Assembly: GCA_963815785.1 (NCBI GenBank)
Contig: CAWFHZ010000007.1
Coordinates: 744,001 to 808,000 of the forward strand
Length of the DNA stretch: 64,000 bases
Origin: DATFVA01 sp963815785
Lineage (GTDB): Bacteria; Bacteroidota; Ignavibacteria; Ignavibacteriales; Ignavibacteriaceae
Direction of reading: 5' to 3'
Both the position numbers and the translations under genes were made by a program. The notes beneath the pieces were generated by a model that worked only from the letters and a program-made list of their open reading frames with translations, was not told the DNA's origin and did no database searches. This document shows, piece by piece, positions 27,316 to 35,928 of the stretch; positions within the stretch are counted from its first letter, which is position 1, and each line of letters starts with the position of its first letter.

Positions 27316-27387
27316 AGATATTTTAATAAGTATTTTATTTAAAATATTATTCTATATTTTAGAACAAAGTTAAAAGGCACTTATTAA

Positions 27388-28335
27388 ATGAATAAAATCG
27401 AACTGGATTTCAGATATTCCAATGATCCCGAGCCTCATAGAGAGAGAACCAAAGCCATATTAAAAGCTCATCCCGAGGTAAGGGAATTTATTGGCAGATA
27501 TTCTGTCAGCTTTATAATAATATTATTTGTTGTTGGATTACAGATTGCCATCGGTTATTTCATAAAAGATCAGGCGTGGTGGCTCTCAATCATTGTAGCT
27601 TTTCTGGTGGGTGCTTTTGCAAATCATGCATGCTTTGTATTGATTCACGAAGCTGCACATAATCTTATTTTTAAAAACCGAAATATGAATTACATTGCCG
27701 GAATTATTGCTGATATTCCGAATGTACTCCCAAGTTCTGTTTCATTCAGAAGTTATCATATGAAACACCACTCACACCAGGGCGATTATTATATGGATGC
27801 AGACCTTGCAAGTAAATGGGAAGCAAGATTTATCGGGAATTCTTTTCTTGGAAAGTCTTTCTGGGAGTTGATGTTTCCATTTTTCCAGGCTTTCAGAACA
27901 CCAAGGTTAAAAGCCATCAAGTTTATGAATTTCTGGACGTTTGTTAACTGGATTGTTGTATTCGGATTCGATGCCGTTGTGATAATTTTCCTGGGTCCGA
28001 CTTCTTTTCTTTATTTTGTTTTTTCCTTTTTCTTTTCGATAGGGTTTCATCCACTTGGTGCCAGATGGATACAGGAGCATTTTCTTGTTGCACCGCCGCA
28101 GGAAACTTACAGTTACTATGGTCCTTTAAATATTCCGGCGCTTAATGTTGGTTATCATAACGAACATCATGATTTCCCTTCGGTTCCATGGAATAAATTG
28201 CCCGATTTAAAAGCTACAGCCCCGGAGTTTTATGAAAATCTTGTTTATCATAAATCCTGGGTGAAATTGTGGCTGACTTTTCTTACAGATCCGGGATTAT
28301 CTCTGTATAGCAGGATGGTGAGAAAGAGTAGCTAA
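27388..28335 (+). CDS. Dihydroceramide delta-4-desaturase-like fatty acid/sphingolipid desaturase
   Basis: A 315-residue membrane di-iron desaturase. Three His boxes are present: HEAAH (87-91), HMKHH (124-128) and HNEHH (257-261). The C-terminal region (ETYSYYGPLNIPALNVGYHNEHHDFP) and the N-terminal RYSNDPEPHRERTKAILKAHPEV strongly resemble eukaryotic DES1/DEGS1, which puts the 4,5 double bond into dihydroceramide. Several hydrophobic helices lie between the boxes. The substrate is inferred from similarity; whether the bacterium makes sphingolipids cannot be decided here. It converges with prfC with only 6 bases between stops. Confidence 0.85.
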   Translation: MNKIELDFRYSNDPEPHRERTKAILKAHPEVREFIGRYSVSFIIILFVVGLQIAIGYFIKDQAWWLSIIVAFLVGAFANHACFVLIHEAAHNLIFKNRNMNYIAGIIADIPNVLPSSVSFRSYHMKHHSHQGDYYMDADLASKWEARFIGNSFLGKSFWELMFPFFQAFRTPRLKAIKFMNFWTFVNWIVVFGFDAVVIIFLGPTSFLYFVFSFFFSIGFHPLGARWIQEHFLVAPPQETYSYYGPLNIPALNVGYHNEHHDFPSVPWNKLPDLKATAPEFYENLVYHKSWVKLWLTFLTDPGLSLYSRMVRKSS

Positions 28336-28341
28336 GAAAAA

Positions 28342-29961
28342 TTATCCTGTTTGTTTCATCTGTTCGGATTTTATTTCGAACGGAACGTCACCAAGTTCAA
28401 TATCATGATATTTACTGCTGAAGTAATTCATCGAGTAGTCGCTGGTAAATAGGGCACACCTGTTATCATCTTTATCAATTGCAATTGCAGCTCCGGCAGG
28501 AAGAACAAACTTTTCTATTTCTTCATCCGTAACTTCGTTTGAAAACCATCTCAGAACTTTCCAGTTTGTCTGTTCAAGTCTTGATTTAGCACCGTACTCA
28601 CTTTCAAGTCTGTACTGTACAACTTCAAACTGCAGCGGACCAACCGCCCCAAGCAAAGGAATTTTCTGTGCAGCATTTTTAATGTAGAACGCCTGGATTA
28701 CCCCTTCTTGTAATAACTGATCGAGACCGTCCCGAAATTTCTTATAATCAGAAGGATTTGGATTATGCATAAATACAAAGTGTTCCGGTGCAAAGTGTGG
28801 AATCTCTTTAAATAAAATCGTTTGATCATCAGTTATTGTATCGCCAATCCCGAAGTTAGAATTTCCTACAAAACCAACTATATCACCTGCATAAGCTTCA
28901 TTAACAGTTTCACGCTCCTGTCCGAAAAGCTTTTGTGAATTCGACAGCCTGATCTTTTTTCCGCTGTTAGTGTGAAATGCCTGCATATCTCTTTCAAACT
29001 TACCTGAACATACCCGCATAAAAGCAATTCTATCACGATGTTTGGGATCCATATTTGCCTGTATCTTAAAAATGAATCCTGAGAAAGTATCCTCTTCCGG
29101 TTTGATAACACGCTCCATACTTTTTCTTGCAGCTGGAGGGACGGCATAATCCAGAAACCCATCAAGCAGAAGCTGAACACCAAAATTGTTCATTGCACTC
29201 CCAAAGAAAACCGGTGTTAGTTTTCCGGCAAGTACAGCTTCGCGGTTAAAGTCTTCTCCGGCTGTATCCAGCATTTCCAGTTCTTCAACAAACTTTGCAT
29301 AATTCTCATCACTCAGTTTTTCTTTAAACAGAGGATTCTTCAAATCAAAGACTTCGACAGGAGCTTTAAAAGAACCACCGGTAGTCCTTTCAAAAAGGTG
29401 AACCTGTTTTGTTATTCTATCAAAAACTCCCCGAAAATCTATCCCGGTTCCGAGTGGATAGTTCATCGGGAAAGCACCTATTCCCAGTATGCTTTCTAAT
29501 TCATCAATCAACTCAAGCGGATCGCGGGTTGGTCGATCGAGCTTATTCATAAAAGTGAATATCGGAATTTCTCTTCTTCGGCAGACTTCAAACAATTTTC
29601 TTGTTTGTGCTTCAATACCCTTGGCGGCATCGATAACCATTACTACTGCATCGACGGCGGTAAGAACACGGTAGGTATCCTCCGAAAAATCCTCATGACC
29701 CGGTGTATCTAGCAGGTTTATTTTAAATCCTTTATAATCAAATTGAAGAACAGTTGAACTAATAGATATTCCGCGTTTCTTCTCAAGTTCCATCCAGTCA
29801 GAGGTTGAGCTTCTCTGGTTTTTTCTTGCAGTAACGGACCCTGCCAGATGAACAGCTCCACCATACAGAAGGAATTTTTCTGTTAAAGTTGTCTTCCCGG
29901 CATCTGGATGAGAGATAATTGCAAATGTTCGTCTTTTATTTATTTCTTTAATATTGCTCAT
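28342..29961 (-). CDS. prfC: Peptide chain release factor 3
   Basis: RF3 is a GTPase that removes RF1/RF2 from ribosomes after termination. G1 is SHPDAGKTT (17-25), the switch region RGISISSTVLQF follows, G3 is DTPGHEDF and G4 is NKLD. The 539-residue length is right, and the domain III end (FEVVQYRLESEYGAKSRLEQ) is typical of RF3 rather than EF-G. It is transcribed alone; the 249-base intergenic region to hpnC contains no gene I can support. Confidence 0.96.
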   Translation of the reverse strand: MSNIKEINKRRTFAIISHPDAGKTTLTEKFLLYGGAVHLAGSVTARKNQRSSTSDWMELEKKRGISISSTVLQFDYKGFKINLLDTPGHEDFSEDTYRVLTAVDAVVMVIDAAKGIEAQTRKLFEVCRRREIPIFTFMNKLDRPTRDPLELIDELESILGIGAFPMNYPLGTGIDFRGVFDRITKQVHLFERTTGGSFKAPVEVFDLKNPLFKEKLSDENYAKFVEELEMLDTAGEDFNREAVLAGKLTPVFFGSAMNNFGVQLLLDGFLDYAVPPAARKSMERVIKPEEDTFSGFIFKIQANMDPKHRDRIAFMRVCSGKFERDMQAFHTNSGKKIRLSNSQKLFGQERETVNEAYAGDIVGFVGNSNFGIGDTITDDQTILFKEIPHFAPEHFVFMHNPNPSDYKKFRDGLDQLLQEGVIQAFYIKNAAQKIPLLGAVGPLQFEVVQYRLESEYGAKSRLEQTNWKVLRWFSNEVTDEEIEKFVLPAGAAIAIDKDDNRCALFTSDYSMNYFSSKYHDIELGDVPFEIKSEQMKQTG

Positions 29962-30210
29962 AGCTTTTCAAAAAATTGATTAATAAAATTTGGTAAGGTT
30001 ATAGGATCTGGGTTTTTCTAATAAAAGAAATGAATTTCTGCGCAGCTGAATTTCCGGCAGAAGAAGGAATTTGATATTTTATTGTTGTGGTTTAACAAAA
30101 TCTTAATTACTCTGAATTTATTGTACAAAATTAAGTAAAATAAATTTCAAGAAAAAATGTAAGGCTGAAGATCTTACACCACTTAGAACATTGAGATTCA
30201 CTTAAGAATA

Positions 30211-31038
30211 ATGAATATAGATTCTGCATATAATACTGCAATAGATTTCGTTAAAACTCACTATGAGAATTTTCCGGTTATTTCATTTCTTATTCCAAAA
30301 AGATTAAGAAAACATGTTGCGATTATTTATTGGTTTGCACGCACAGCGGATGATATTGCTGATGAAGGAAACTTATCTGAAGACGAAAGATTAAATCAAT
30401 TAAATGAATTTGAAAAAAACTTTGGTAACCTTATAAAAGGTGAATATAAATCCGAATATGAAATGGCTCTGCATCAGACAATAAAAGAAAGAGAATTAAA
30501 TCCTGAACATTTCATTAATCTTCTTAAAGCCTTTAAACAGGATGTATTGAAAAAACGATATGATAGTTATGATGAACTTCTTAATTACTGCAGTCATTCG
30601 GCTAATCCGGTTGGGAGATTAATACTTGAGCTCTATGGTATAAGAGATGAACAGGCTAATAAATATTCGGATAAAATTTGCACGGCATTACAAATAACTA
30701 ATTTCCTGCAGGATGTGAAAATTGATTATAAGAAAGGACGAATCTATGTGCCGCGGGATGAGATGCAGTCCTACAAAGTGAACGAAATTGTATTTGAGGA
30801 AAGTGAAATAAACCTTAATTTTAAGGAGTTAATTGAGTTCAACATTAATCGAACTCAAAAGTTGTTTGATGATGGCAGGAATTTACTTAAATTCCTTAGT
30901 GGACGCCTGAAATTAGAGATAAAATGGACAATATATGGCGGTGAATTAATTTTGAAAAAGATCAGAGCTAATGATAATAATGTGTTCATTCGTCCTTGTC
31001 TAACAAAAGCAGATTTTTTAAAACTTCTTTTAAAGTAA
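30211..31038 (+). CDS. hpnC: Squalene synthase HpnC (hydroxysqualene synthase branch)
   Basis: HpnC and HpnD are both squalene/phytoene-synthase-family enzymes; with HpnE they convert farnesyl diphosphate to squalene via presqualene diphosphate and hydroxysqualene. The 275-residue protein has the Asp-rich motif ARTADDIADEG (about 47-57), the HpnC-type start NFPVISFLIPKRLRKHV and the second motif QDVKIDYKKGRIYVP. HpnD follows after 7 bases, so they are co-transcribed. Confidence 0.92.
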   Translation: MNIDSAYNTAIDFVKTHYENFPVISFLIPKRLRKHVAIIYWFARTADDIADEGNLSEDERLNQLNEFEKNFGNLIKGEYKSEYEMALHQTIKERELNPEHFINLLKAFKQDVLKKRYDSYDELLNYCSHSANPVGRLILELYGIRDEQANKYSDKICTALQITNFLQDVKIDYKKGRIYVPRDEMQSYKVNEIVFEESEINLNFKELIEFNINRTQKLFDDGRNLLKFLSGRLKLEIKWTIYGGELILKKIRANDNNVFIRPCLTKADFLKLLLK

Positions 31039-31045
31039 TTATTTA

Positions 31046-31888
31046 ATGGAACCGGCAAAAGAAATAGCAAAGAAGAGTAAAAGCAGTTTTTATTATGCTT
31101 TTAATTTATTACCTGCAGCGAAACGCGATGCTATGAATACTGTTTATGCATTCTGCCGGGAGACTGACGATATTATTGATGAAGGAAGCGAGCCGGATGA
31201 TCTGAAATTTGCAAAGCTCCGTAAATGGAGAATTGAACTGGAAAAATCTATTAGTGGGAATTCAGATTATACTCTCCTCAATAAACTTGGAAAAACAATT
31301 TCAGGATTTAACATTCCTCTCGATCCATTTTTTGAATTGATTAAAGGAATGGAAATGGATCTTCAGAAGAAAAGATATAATTCTTTTGAGGATCTTATGA
31401 TTTACTGCTACCGGGTTGCTTCCACAGTTGGACTAATTTGTATAGAGATTTTTGGTTATAAAGATAAACAACACACTAAAGAATTCGCAGTGAACCTGGG
31501 GATCGCACTTCAGTTAACAAATATTTTAAGAGATATTAAGAAAGATTCTGAACGTGGTAGAATTTATCTGCCGCAGGAAGATCTTTCAAGGTTTCATTAC
31601 TCTGATACTGATATACTTAAAAGAAATTATAATAAAGATTTCAAGGATCTGATGAGTTACGAAGTTGACCGGGCAATGATGTATTTTGATAAAGCCACTA
31701 TGAGTCTTAATCTTGATGATAAAGCCTCAATGTTTGCAGCAAGGGCAATGCAGCATATTTATCATAAGATGCTTCAAAAAATAGTTGAAGCAGATTATGA
31801 CGTTTACAACAAGAATATTAAAGTCTCAAAATTTGAAAAAGTGGGAATTTCAGTCGGAGTCTGGGCAAAGTATAACCTGGTTTACTAA
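31046..31888 (+). CDS. hpnD: Presqualene diphosphate synthase HpnD
   Basis: A 280-residue squalene/phytoene synthase family protein: SKSSFYYAFNLLPAAKRDAM, first Asp-rich motif CRETDDIIDEG (about 32-42), CYRVASTVGL, and second motif LTNILRDIKKDSERGRIYLPQEDL. HpnD makes presqualene diphosphate from two farnesyl diphosphates. Its stop overlaps the hpnE ATG by 1 base (TAATG), the normal gene order hpnC-hpnD-hpnE. Confidence 0.93.
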   Translation: MEPAKEIAKKSKSSFYYAFNLLPAAKRDAMNTVYAFCRETDDIIDEGSEPDDLKFAKLRKWRIELEKSISGNSDYTLLNKLGKTISGFNIPLDPFFELIKGMEMDLQKKRYNSFEDLMIYCYRVASTVGLICIEIFGYKDKQHTKEFAVNLGIALQLTNILRDIKKDSERGRIYLPQEDLSRFHYSDTDILKRNYNKDFKDLMSYEVDRAMMYFDKATMSLNLDDKASMFAARAMQHIYHKMLQKIVEADYDVYNKNIKVSKFEKVGISVGVWAKYNLVY

Positions 31889-32448
31889 TGCCTGAATACA
31901 TTGTTATCGGCGGCGGTTTTGCCGGACTCTCAGCCGCAGTTCATCTTTCCAGCAAAGGTAAAAAAGTTTTATTATTAGAAGCCTCTCAAAAGCTTGGGGG
32001 AAGAGCTTATTCGCTTACGGACAAATTAACCAACACGGTTATAGATAACGGTCAGCATATCATGATGGGCTGCTACAGGGAAACTCTTAATTTTTTTAGA
32101 ATGATAGGAGCTGAAGAGAATTTATTCTACCAGGAAAAACTCAATGTAAATTTTCTGCTTCCGCACTTTAAACTTGTTCCGCTTAAAGTTTCTTCAAAGT
32201 TATATCCTTTTAACCTGTTATCTGGCTTGTTAAACTACAGAGCCATTTCTTTTAAGAACAGAATATTAATAATTAAATTTTTCTTAAAACTTCCACTCTC
32301 TTCAAATTCTGATTTGGGCAAGATGACTGTTTTTGATTGGCTTATTCAGGAAAACCAGAATGAAAAAATAAGAAAAGCTTTCTGGGAGGTACTCTCAGTT
32401 GGTGCATCTAAATACCAGTATAAAAAAGGCTTCAGCACTGGCTTTTAA
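31888..32448 (+). CDS. hpnE: Hydroxysqualene dehydroxylase HpnE, N-terminal part (frameshifted)
   Basis: The FAD-binding start VIGGGFAGLSAAVHLSSKG and DNGQHIMMGCYRETL are HpnE signatures. HpnE converts hydroxysqualene to squalene. The frame ends at 32448 after ...SVGASKYQYKK. Removing one base near 32407 gives ...SVGALNTSIKKASALAF, which joins the next entry without a gap. The repeat-free position does not look like a homopolymer slip, so a real mutation is possible, though sequencing error is still favoured. Confidence 0.88.
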   Translation: MPEYIVIGGGFAGLSAAVHLSSKGKKVLLLEASQKLGGRAYSLTDKLTNTVIDNGQHIMMGCYRETLNFFRMIGAEENLFYQEKLNVNFLLPHFKLVPLKVSSKLYPFNLLSGLLNYRAISFKNRILIIKFFLKLPLSSNSDLGKMTVFDWLIQENQNEKIRKAFWEVLSVGASKYQYKKGFSTGF

Positions 32449-33163
32449 ACATATTCTTGTGGAAATATTCTTTAGGGGAAATAAAGCTGCAACGATAATT
32501 CTTCCGAAGAAAGGATTAACGCAAACTTATTGTAACAGTGCAAAAAGTTTTATCGAGGAAAGGGGAGGAAAGGTAATAACAAACGAGCAGGTAAATGAAT
32601 TTCGTAAGGAGGGAGATAGAATCGTTGCTATTGGAACTAATCAAAGGATGATTAAAGATTTCAGGTATGTTATTTCTGCAATTCCGCATTATGGATTAAA
32701 AAGAATATCCCCAGGAGAAAATCTTTTACCCGATCCTGGCTTTGAGTATTCATCAATTCTTACAATTCATATCTGGTTGAAGAAGAATAAATTCGATAGC
32801 ACCTTCTACGGATTAATTGATTCAAATATTCACTGGATATTTAATCACGGAACACATTTAACCCTGGTGAGAAGTGATGCAGATGAATTAATTGAGAAGA
32901 GTAAAGAGGAAATTTTTGAAATTGTTAAAAATGAACTCTTCAAATATTGTTTTATTGAAAAGGAAGATATTCTTGATTACAGAATTATAAAAGAGAAGAG
33001 AGCTACATTCATTCCCTCAAATGATATTTTATATAAACGCCCGGGAGTCGAAACTCATTATAGTAATTTTTTTTTAGCTGGGGACTGGATAAACACCGGA
33101 CTTCCTTCAACTATTGAAAGTGCGGTAAAGAGCGGTAGAATGGCTGCGGAATTTATTGTGTAA
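32399..33163 (+). CDS. hpnE: Hydroxysqualene dehydroxylase HpnE, C-terminal part
   Basis: This frame continues hpnE. It carries the substrate/FAD-binding C-terminal half: LPKKGLTQTYCNSAKSFIEERGG, IPHYGLKRISPG, a strand-rich domain, and the FAD-closing end FFLAGDWINTGLPSTIESAVKSGRMAAEFI. The full gene runs 31888-33163 and encodes about 425 residues, the usual size. Confidence 0.85.
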   Translation: MVHLNTSIKKASALAFKHILVEIFFRGNKAATIILPKKGLTQTYCNSAKSFIEERGGKVITNEQVNEFRKEGDRIVAIGTNQRMIKDFRYVISAIPHYGLKRISPGENLLPDPGFEYSSILTIHIWLKKNKFDSTFYGLIDSNIHWIFNHGTHLTLVRSDADELIEKSKEEIFEIVKNELFKYCFIEKEDILDYRIIKEKRATFIPSNDILYKRPGVETHYSNFFLAGDWINTGLPSTIESAVKSGRMAAEFIV

Positions 33164-33207
33164 ATCGTAACTAAGGTCTCCGTTCCTGAGTAATTAAATT
33201 AATGTTT

Positions 33208-33229
33208 GCTCAGTTCTGGAGAACTGAGC
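33208..33229. repeat. Perfect 10-bp inverted repeat between convergent genes
   Basis: GCTCAGTTCT (33208-33217), two G, then AGAACTGAGC (33220-33229). No T-run follows on either strand, so it is not a classic rho-independent terminator. It lies between the ends of hpnE and the convergent M28 gene and could be a dispersed palindromic element. Confidence 0.6.
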
Positions 33230-33255
33230 TACGGGAGATAAAGCATCTGATTTTT

Positions 33256-34677
33256 TTACAATCCCTCCTCACTAATTAAATATGCGAGCACTGCAATGGC
33301 AGCCGAACCCAGTTCAAGTTCCCTTGGATTTACAGCATCCAACACATCATTATCCGAATGATGAAAATCAAAATACCGCTGAGTATCCGGATGATATCCT
33401 ATTAAAGCTTTTGTATGTTTGATATCATTAATATCAGCTCCGCTTCCTCCTTTTTCAACTTCATCTATACTGCATAATTTTAAAACGGGCAGCCAGCTTT
33501 TAATTTTTGCAATGACAGAAGAATCAGCATCAACTGTAAAACCTCTGGGTGTAAATCCGCCTGCATCAGATTCTATTGCAGCGATATGTTTTTCATTCGC
33601 AGAATCGACGTAGGCACCATAAGCCTCAGCTCCTCTGGACCCATTTTCCTCGTTAATAAAAAATACACAACGGATTGTACGTTTCGGTTTTAAATTAAGT
33701 TCTTTCATTAGCTCAACTATTTCCAGTGATTGAACACAGCCGGCACCATCATCCTGTGCGCCAACACCTTTATCCCAGCTGTCTATATGACCTCCGACAT
33801 CAATTATTTCTCCGGGATATTCCGATCCCTTAATCTCACCGATTACATTATAAGATTGAGCATCGGGTAAAGTTTTGCAATTCAGTTTCAGATTCAGTTT
33901 GAGATCAGGATTTTCTTTTAATGCATTGCTAAGGAAATCGGAATCTAAATAACCTGCTGCTACTCCCGGTATTTTCGGTATAGTATCGTTGTAATACATT
34001 ACGCCAGTATGCGGCACATTATCAAATTTTGTAGTAATTGATCTTATTATTACAGCAACTGCTCCATATTTTGCAGCTTTAACTGCCCCGAAAACTCTTT
34101 TTTGCACTGCTTTTCCATATGCGCGGAAAGTATTGATAAGTGTTTCATCCATTGGCTCATTGATAAAAACTATTTTGCCTTTCACTTTGTAGTTTAGAGA
34201 ATCAATTTCATTAAGATTTTTTACTTCAACTACCCTCGCTGTTATTCCATCTTTCTCAGTTCCAATACTGCCGCCAAGTGCACAAATATTTATTTTCCTC
34301 CCTACATACTTTCCATTTGCAATACTTAAATGTTCAAGATTTCCTCTCTCCCAATGCGGTACCATAACAGGCTGAAGCCGGATACTATCGAATCCCAGTT
34401 CTTTCATTTTATTTTCAGCCCAGAAAATTGCTTTTATTGAATTATCAGATCCGCTTAACCTCGGCCCAATATTACAGAGCTCTTTGAGCATAGAATATGC
34501 CTTTCTGTTTTCTAAACAGTTTGCCACAATTTTTTTTGCTGTCTCTTTATAATGGGATAATTCATTATCAGCAAAATTATTCTGCGCAAATGAATTGTTT
34601 ATTGAAATACAGATACAGATAACTGAAAGAAAATTTGTTAAAGTTTTCAATTTGTAGATCCTGATAAGTTTAAACAA
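33256..34677 (-). CDS. M28 family metallopeptidase (carboxypeptidase Q-like), secreted
   Basis: A 473-residue zinc peptidase with a signal peptide ending in SINNSFAQN. The M28 metal site is clear: GGHIDSWDKGVGAQDDGAG (His 297, Asp 299 region), then FINEENGSRGAEAY with the acidic pair, and a late HHSDNDVLDAV. A PA-domain-like insert precedes it (VIRSITTKFDNVPHTGVMYY). The match is best to the carboxypeptidase Q/plasma glutamate carboxypeptidase branch. It faces away from the PPAD-like gene, with 81 bases between the two starts. Confidence 0.9.
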   Translation of the reverse strand: MFKLIRIYKLKTLTNFLSVICICISINNSFAQNNFADNELSHYKETAKKIVANCLENRKAYSMLKELCNIGPRLSGSDNSIKAIFWAENKMKELGFDSIRLQPVMVPHWERGNLEHLSIANGKYVGRKINICALGGSIGTEKDGITARVVEVKNLNEIDSLNYKVKGKIVFINEPMDETLINTFRAYGKAVQKRVFGAVKAAKYGAVAVIIRSITTKFDNVPHTGVMYYNDTIPKIPGVAAGYLDSDFLSNALKENPDLKLNLKLNCKTLPDAQSYNVIGEIKGSEYPGEIIDVGGHIDSWDKGVGAQDDGAGCVQSLEIVELMKELNLKPKRTIRCVFFINEENGSRGAEAYGAYVDSANEKHIAAIESDAGGFTPRGFTVDADSSVIAKIKSWLPVLKLCSIDEVEKGGSGADINDIKHTKALIGYHPDTQRYFDFHHSDNDVLDAVNPRELELGSAAIAVLAYLISEEGL

Positions 34678-34758
34678 CAGGAATAATTTAAATAATAATT
34701 CACAAAGTTTATAAAAATATTATTAGTTTAAAATCATCATTATTACCGGGGATGTAAA

Positions 34759-35928
34759 TTGAAAAAATTATTATTTTTACTCGCTTTCTCCATTACAGGA
34801 AATTACTTCATTTCTTATTCTCAGGATCTTCCTCATAAAATGACGCAGGAAGAACAAAAGATCTGGAATAATTATATTCCGCCGGTCAATCCTCTGTTTA
34901 CTAATCCACCAACAGGTCCCGTAAGAACTATGGCCGAGTGGGAAGAACTACAGGGCATTATGATAACCTGGACATCGTATACTTCAATACTTAGACAAAT
35001 TGTAGATTATGCGCAGGAAGAAGGATTAGTGTATATCGTCTGCAGCGATTCGAATTCAGTGAAAAGTTATCTTACTTCCGGTGGCGTTCCGTTAGTAAAT
35101 CTGAAATTTTTATTAACCAGTTTTAATTCTGTCTGGTGCCGGGATTATGGACCATGGACTGTTTACAAAGATGATGTGGATAGTTTGAAAATTATTGATT
35201 GGATTTACAACAGACCAAGACCGCAGGATGATGTAGTACCTGTTTTCTTTGCAAATTATTTAAATGTCCCGATTTACCAGACTACTTCTTCGCCTTATGA
35301 TTTAGTTGCAACCGGTGGAAATTTTATGACTGACGGACACGGAACAGGATTTTCAAGCAAACTTATTTTAAACGAAAATTCATCCAAAACCGAAGCTGAA
35401 ATTGATACAATAATGAATTTGTATATGGGACTGAACAGATATATAAAAATGAATACTTTGCCGTATGACGGAATTCATCATATCGATATGCATATGAAAC
35501 TGCTTGATGAAGAAACGCTTTTAGTCGGGCAATATCCTCCGGGAGTTGCAGATGGCCCGCAGATAGAAGCAAATCTTCAGTATATATTGAATAATTTTAA
35601 AGATTGTTACGGGAGAGATTTTAAAGTTGTACGAATTCCTATGCCGCCTGATGCATCGGGACATTATCCTGACCAGGGAGGGGATTACAGAACTTATACG
35701 AATTCGGTTATAATAAATAAAACTGTAATCATTCCGACTTATGATTACCAGTACGATACCACAGCATTTAGAATTTACAGAGAAGCAATGCCCGGCTACA
35801 ACATAGTCGGTATAAATTCCAACACTATTATTCCAGCATTAGGTGCGATTCATTGTATAACAAAAGAAGTTGGCGTGTTCAATCCCGTTTGGATTTCCCA
35901 TCCGAAGATAGAAGGAATTGTAACATGA
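34759..35928 (+). CDS. Peptidylarginine deiminase (PPAD)-like secreted protein, catalytic part
   Basis: Agmatine-deiminase/PPAD superfamily (guanidino-modifying enzyme fold). A signal peptide (LLFLLAFSITGNYFISYSQ) precedes the domain. Likely catalytic residues are Asp129 (WCRDYGPW), His241-x-Asp243 (GIHHIDMH) and Cys366 (GAIHCIT). Arg152-Pro-Arg154 (NRPRPQDD) corresponds, from memory, to PPAD Arg152/Arg154, which bind the C-terminal carboxylate of peptide substrates. The start is TTG 34759. The frame ends at 35928, and the next entry continues it after removal of one extra A at 35922-35923. The Ig domain plus T9SS tail downstream reproduces the P. gingivalis PPAD architecture. Activity on peptides rather than agmatine is inferred. 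Confidence 0.8.
   Translation: MKKLLFLLAFSITGNYFISYSQDLPHKMTQEEQKIWNNYIPPVNPLFTNPPTGPVRTMAEWEELQGIMITWTSYTSILRQIVDYAQEEGLVYIVCSDSNSVKSYLTSGGVPLVNLKFLLTSFNSVWCRDYGPWTVYKDDVDSLKIIDWIYNRPRPQDDVVPVFFANYLNVPIYQTTSSPYDLVATGGNFMTDGHGTGFSSKLILNENSSKTEAEIDTIMNLYMGLNRYIKMNTLPYDGIHHIDMHMKLLDEETLLVGQYPPGVADGPQIEANLQYILNNFKDCYGRDFKVVRIPMPPDASGHYPDQGGDYRTYTNSVIINKTVIIPTYDYQYDTTAFRIYREAMPGYNIVGINSNTIIPALGAIHCITKEVGVFNPVWISHPKIEGIVT

Noticed and set aside
33208..33229. Rho-independent terminator at the palindrome after hpnE
   Set aside because: Neither strand has a T-run directly after the stem.
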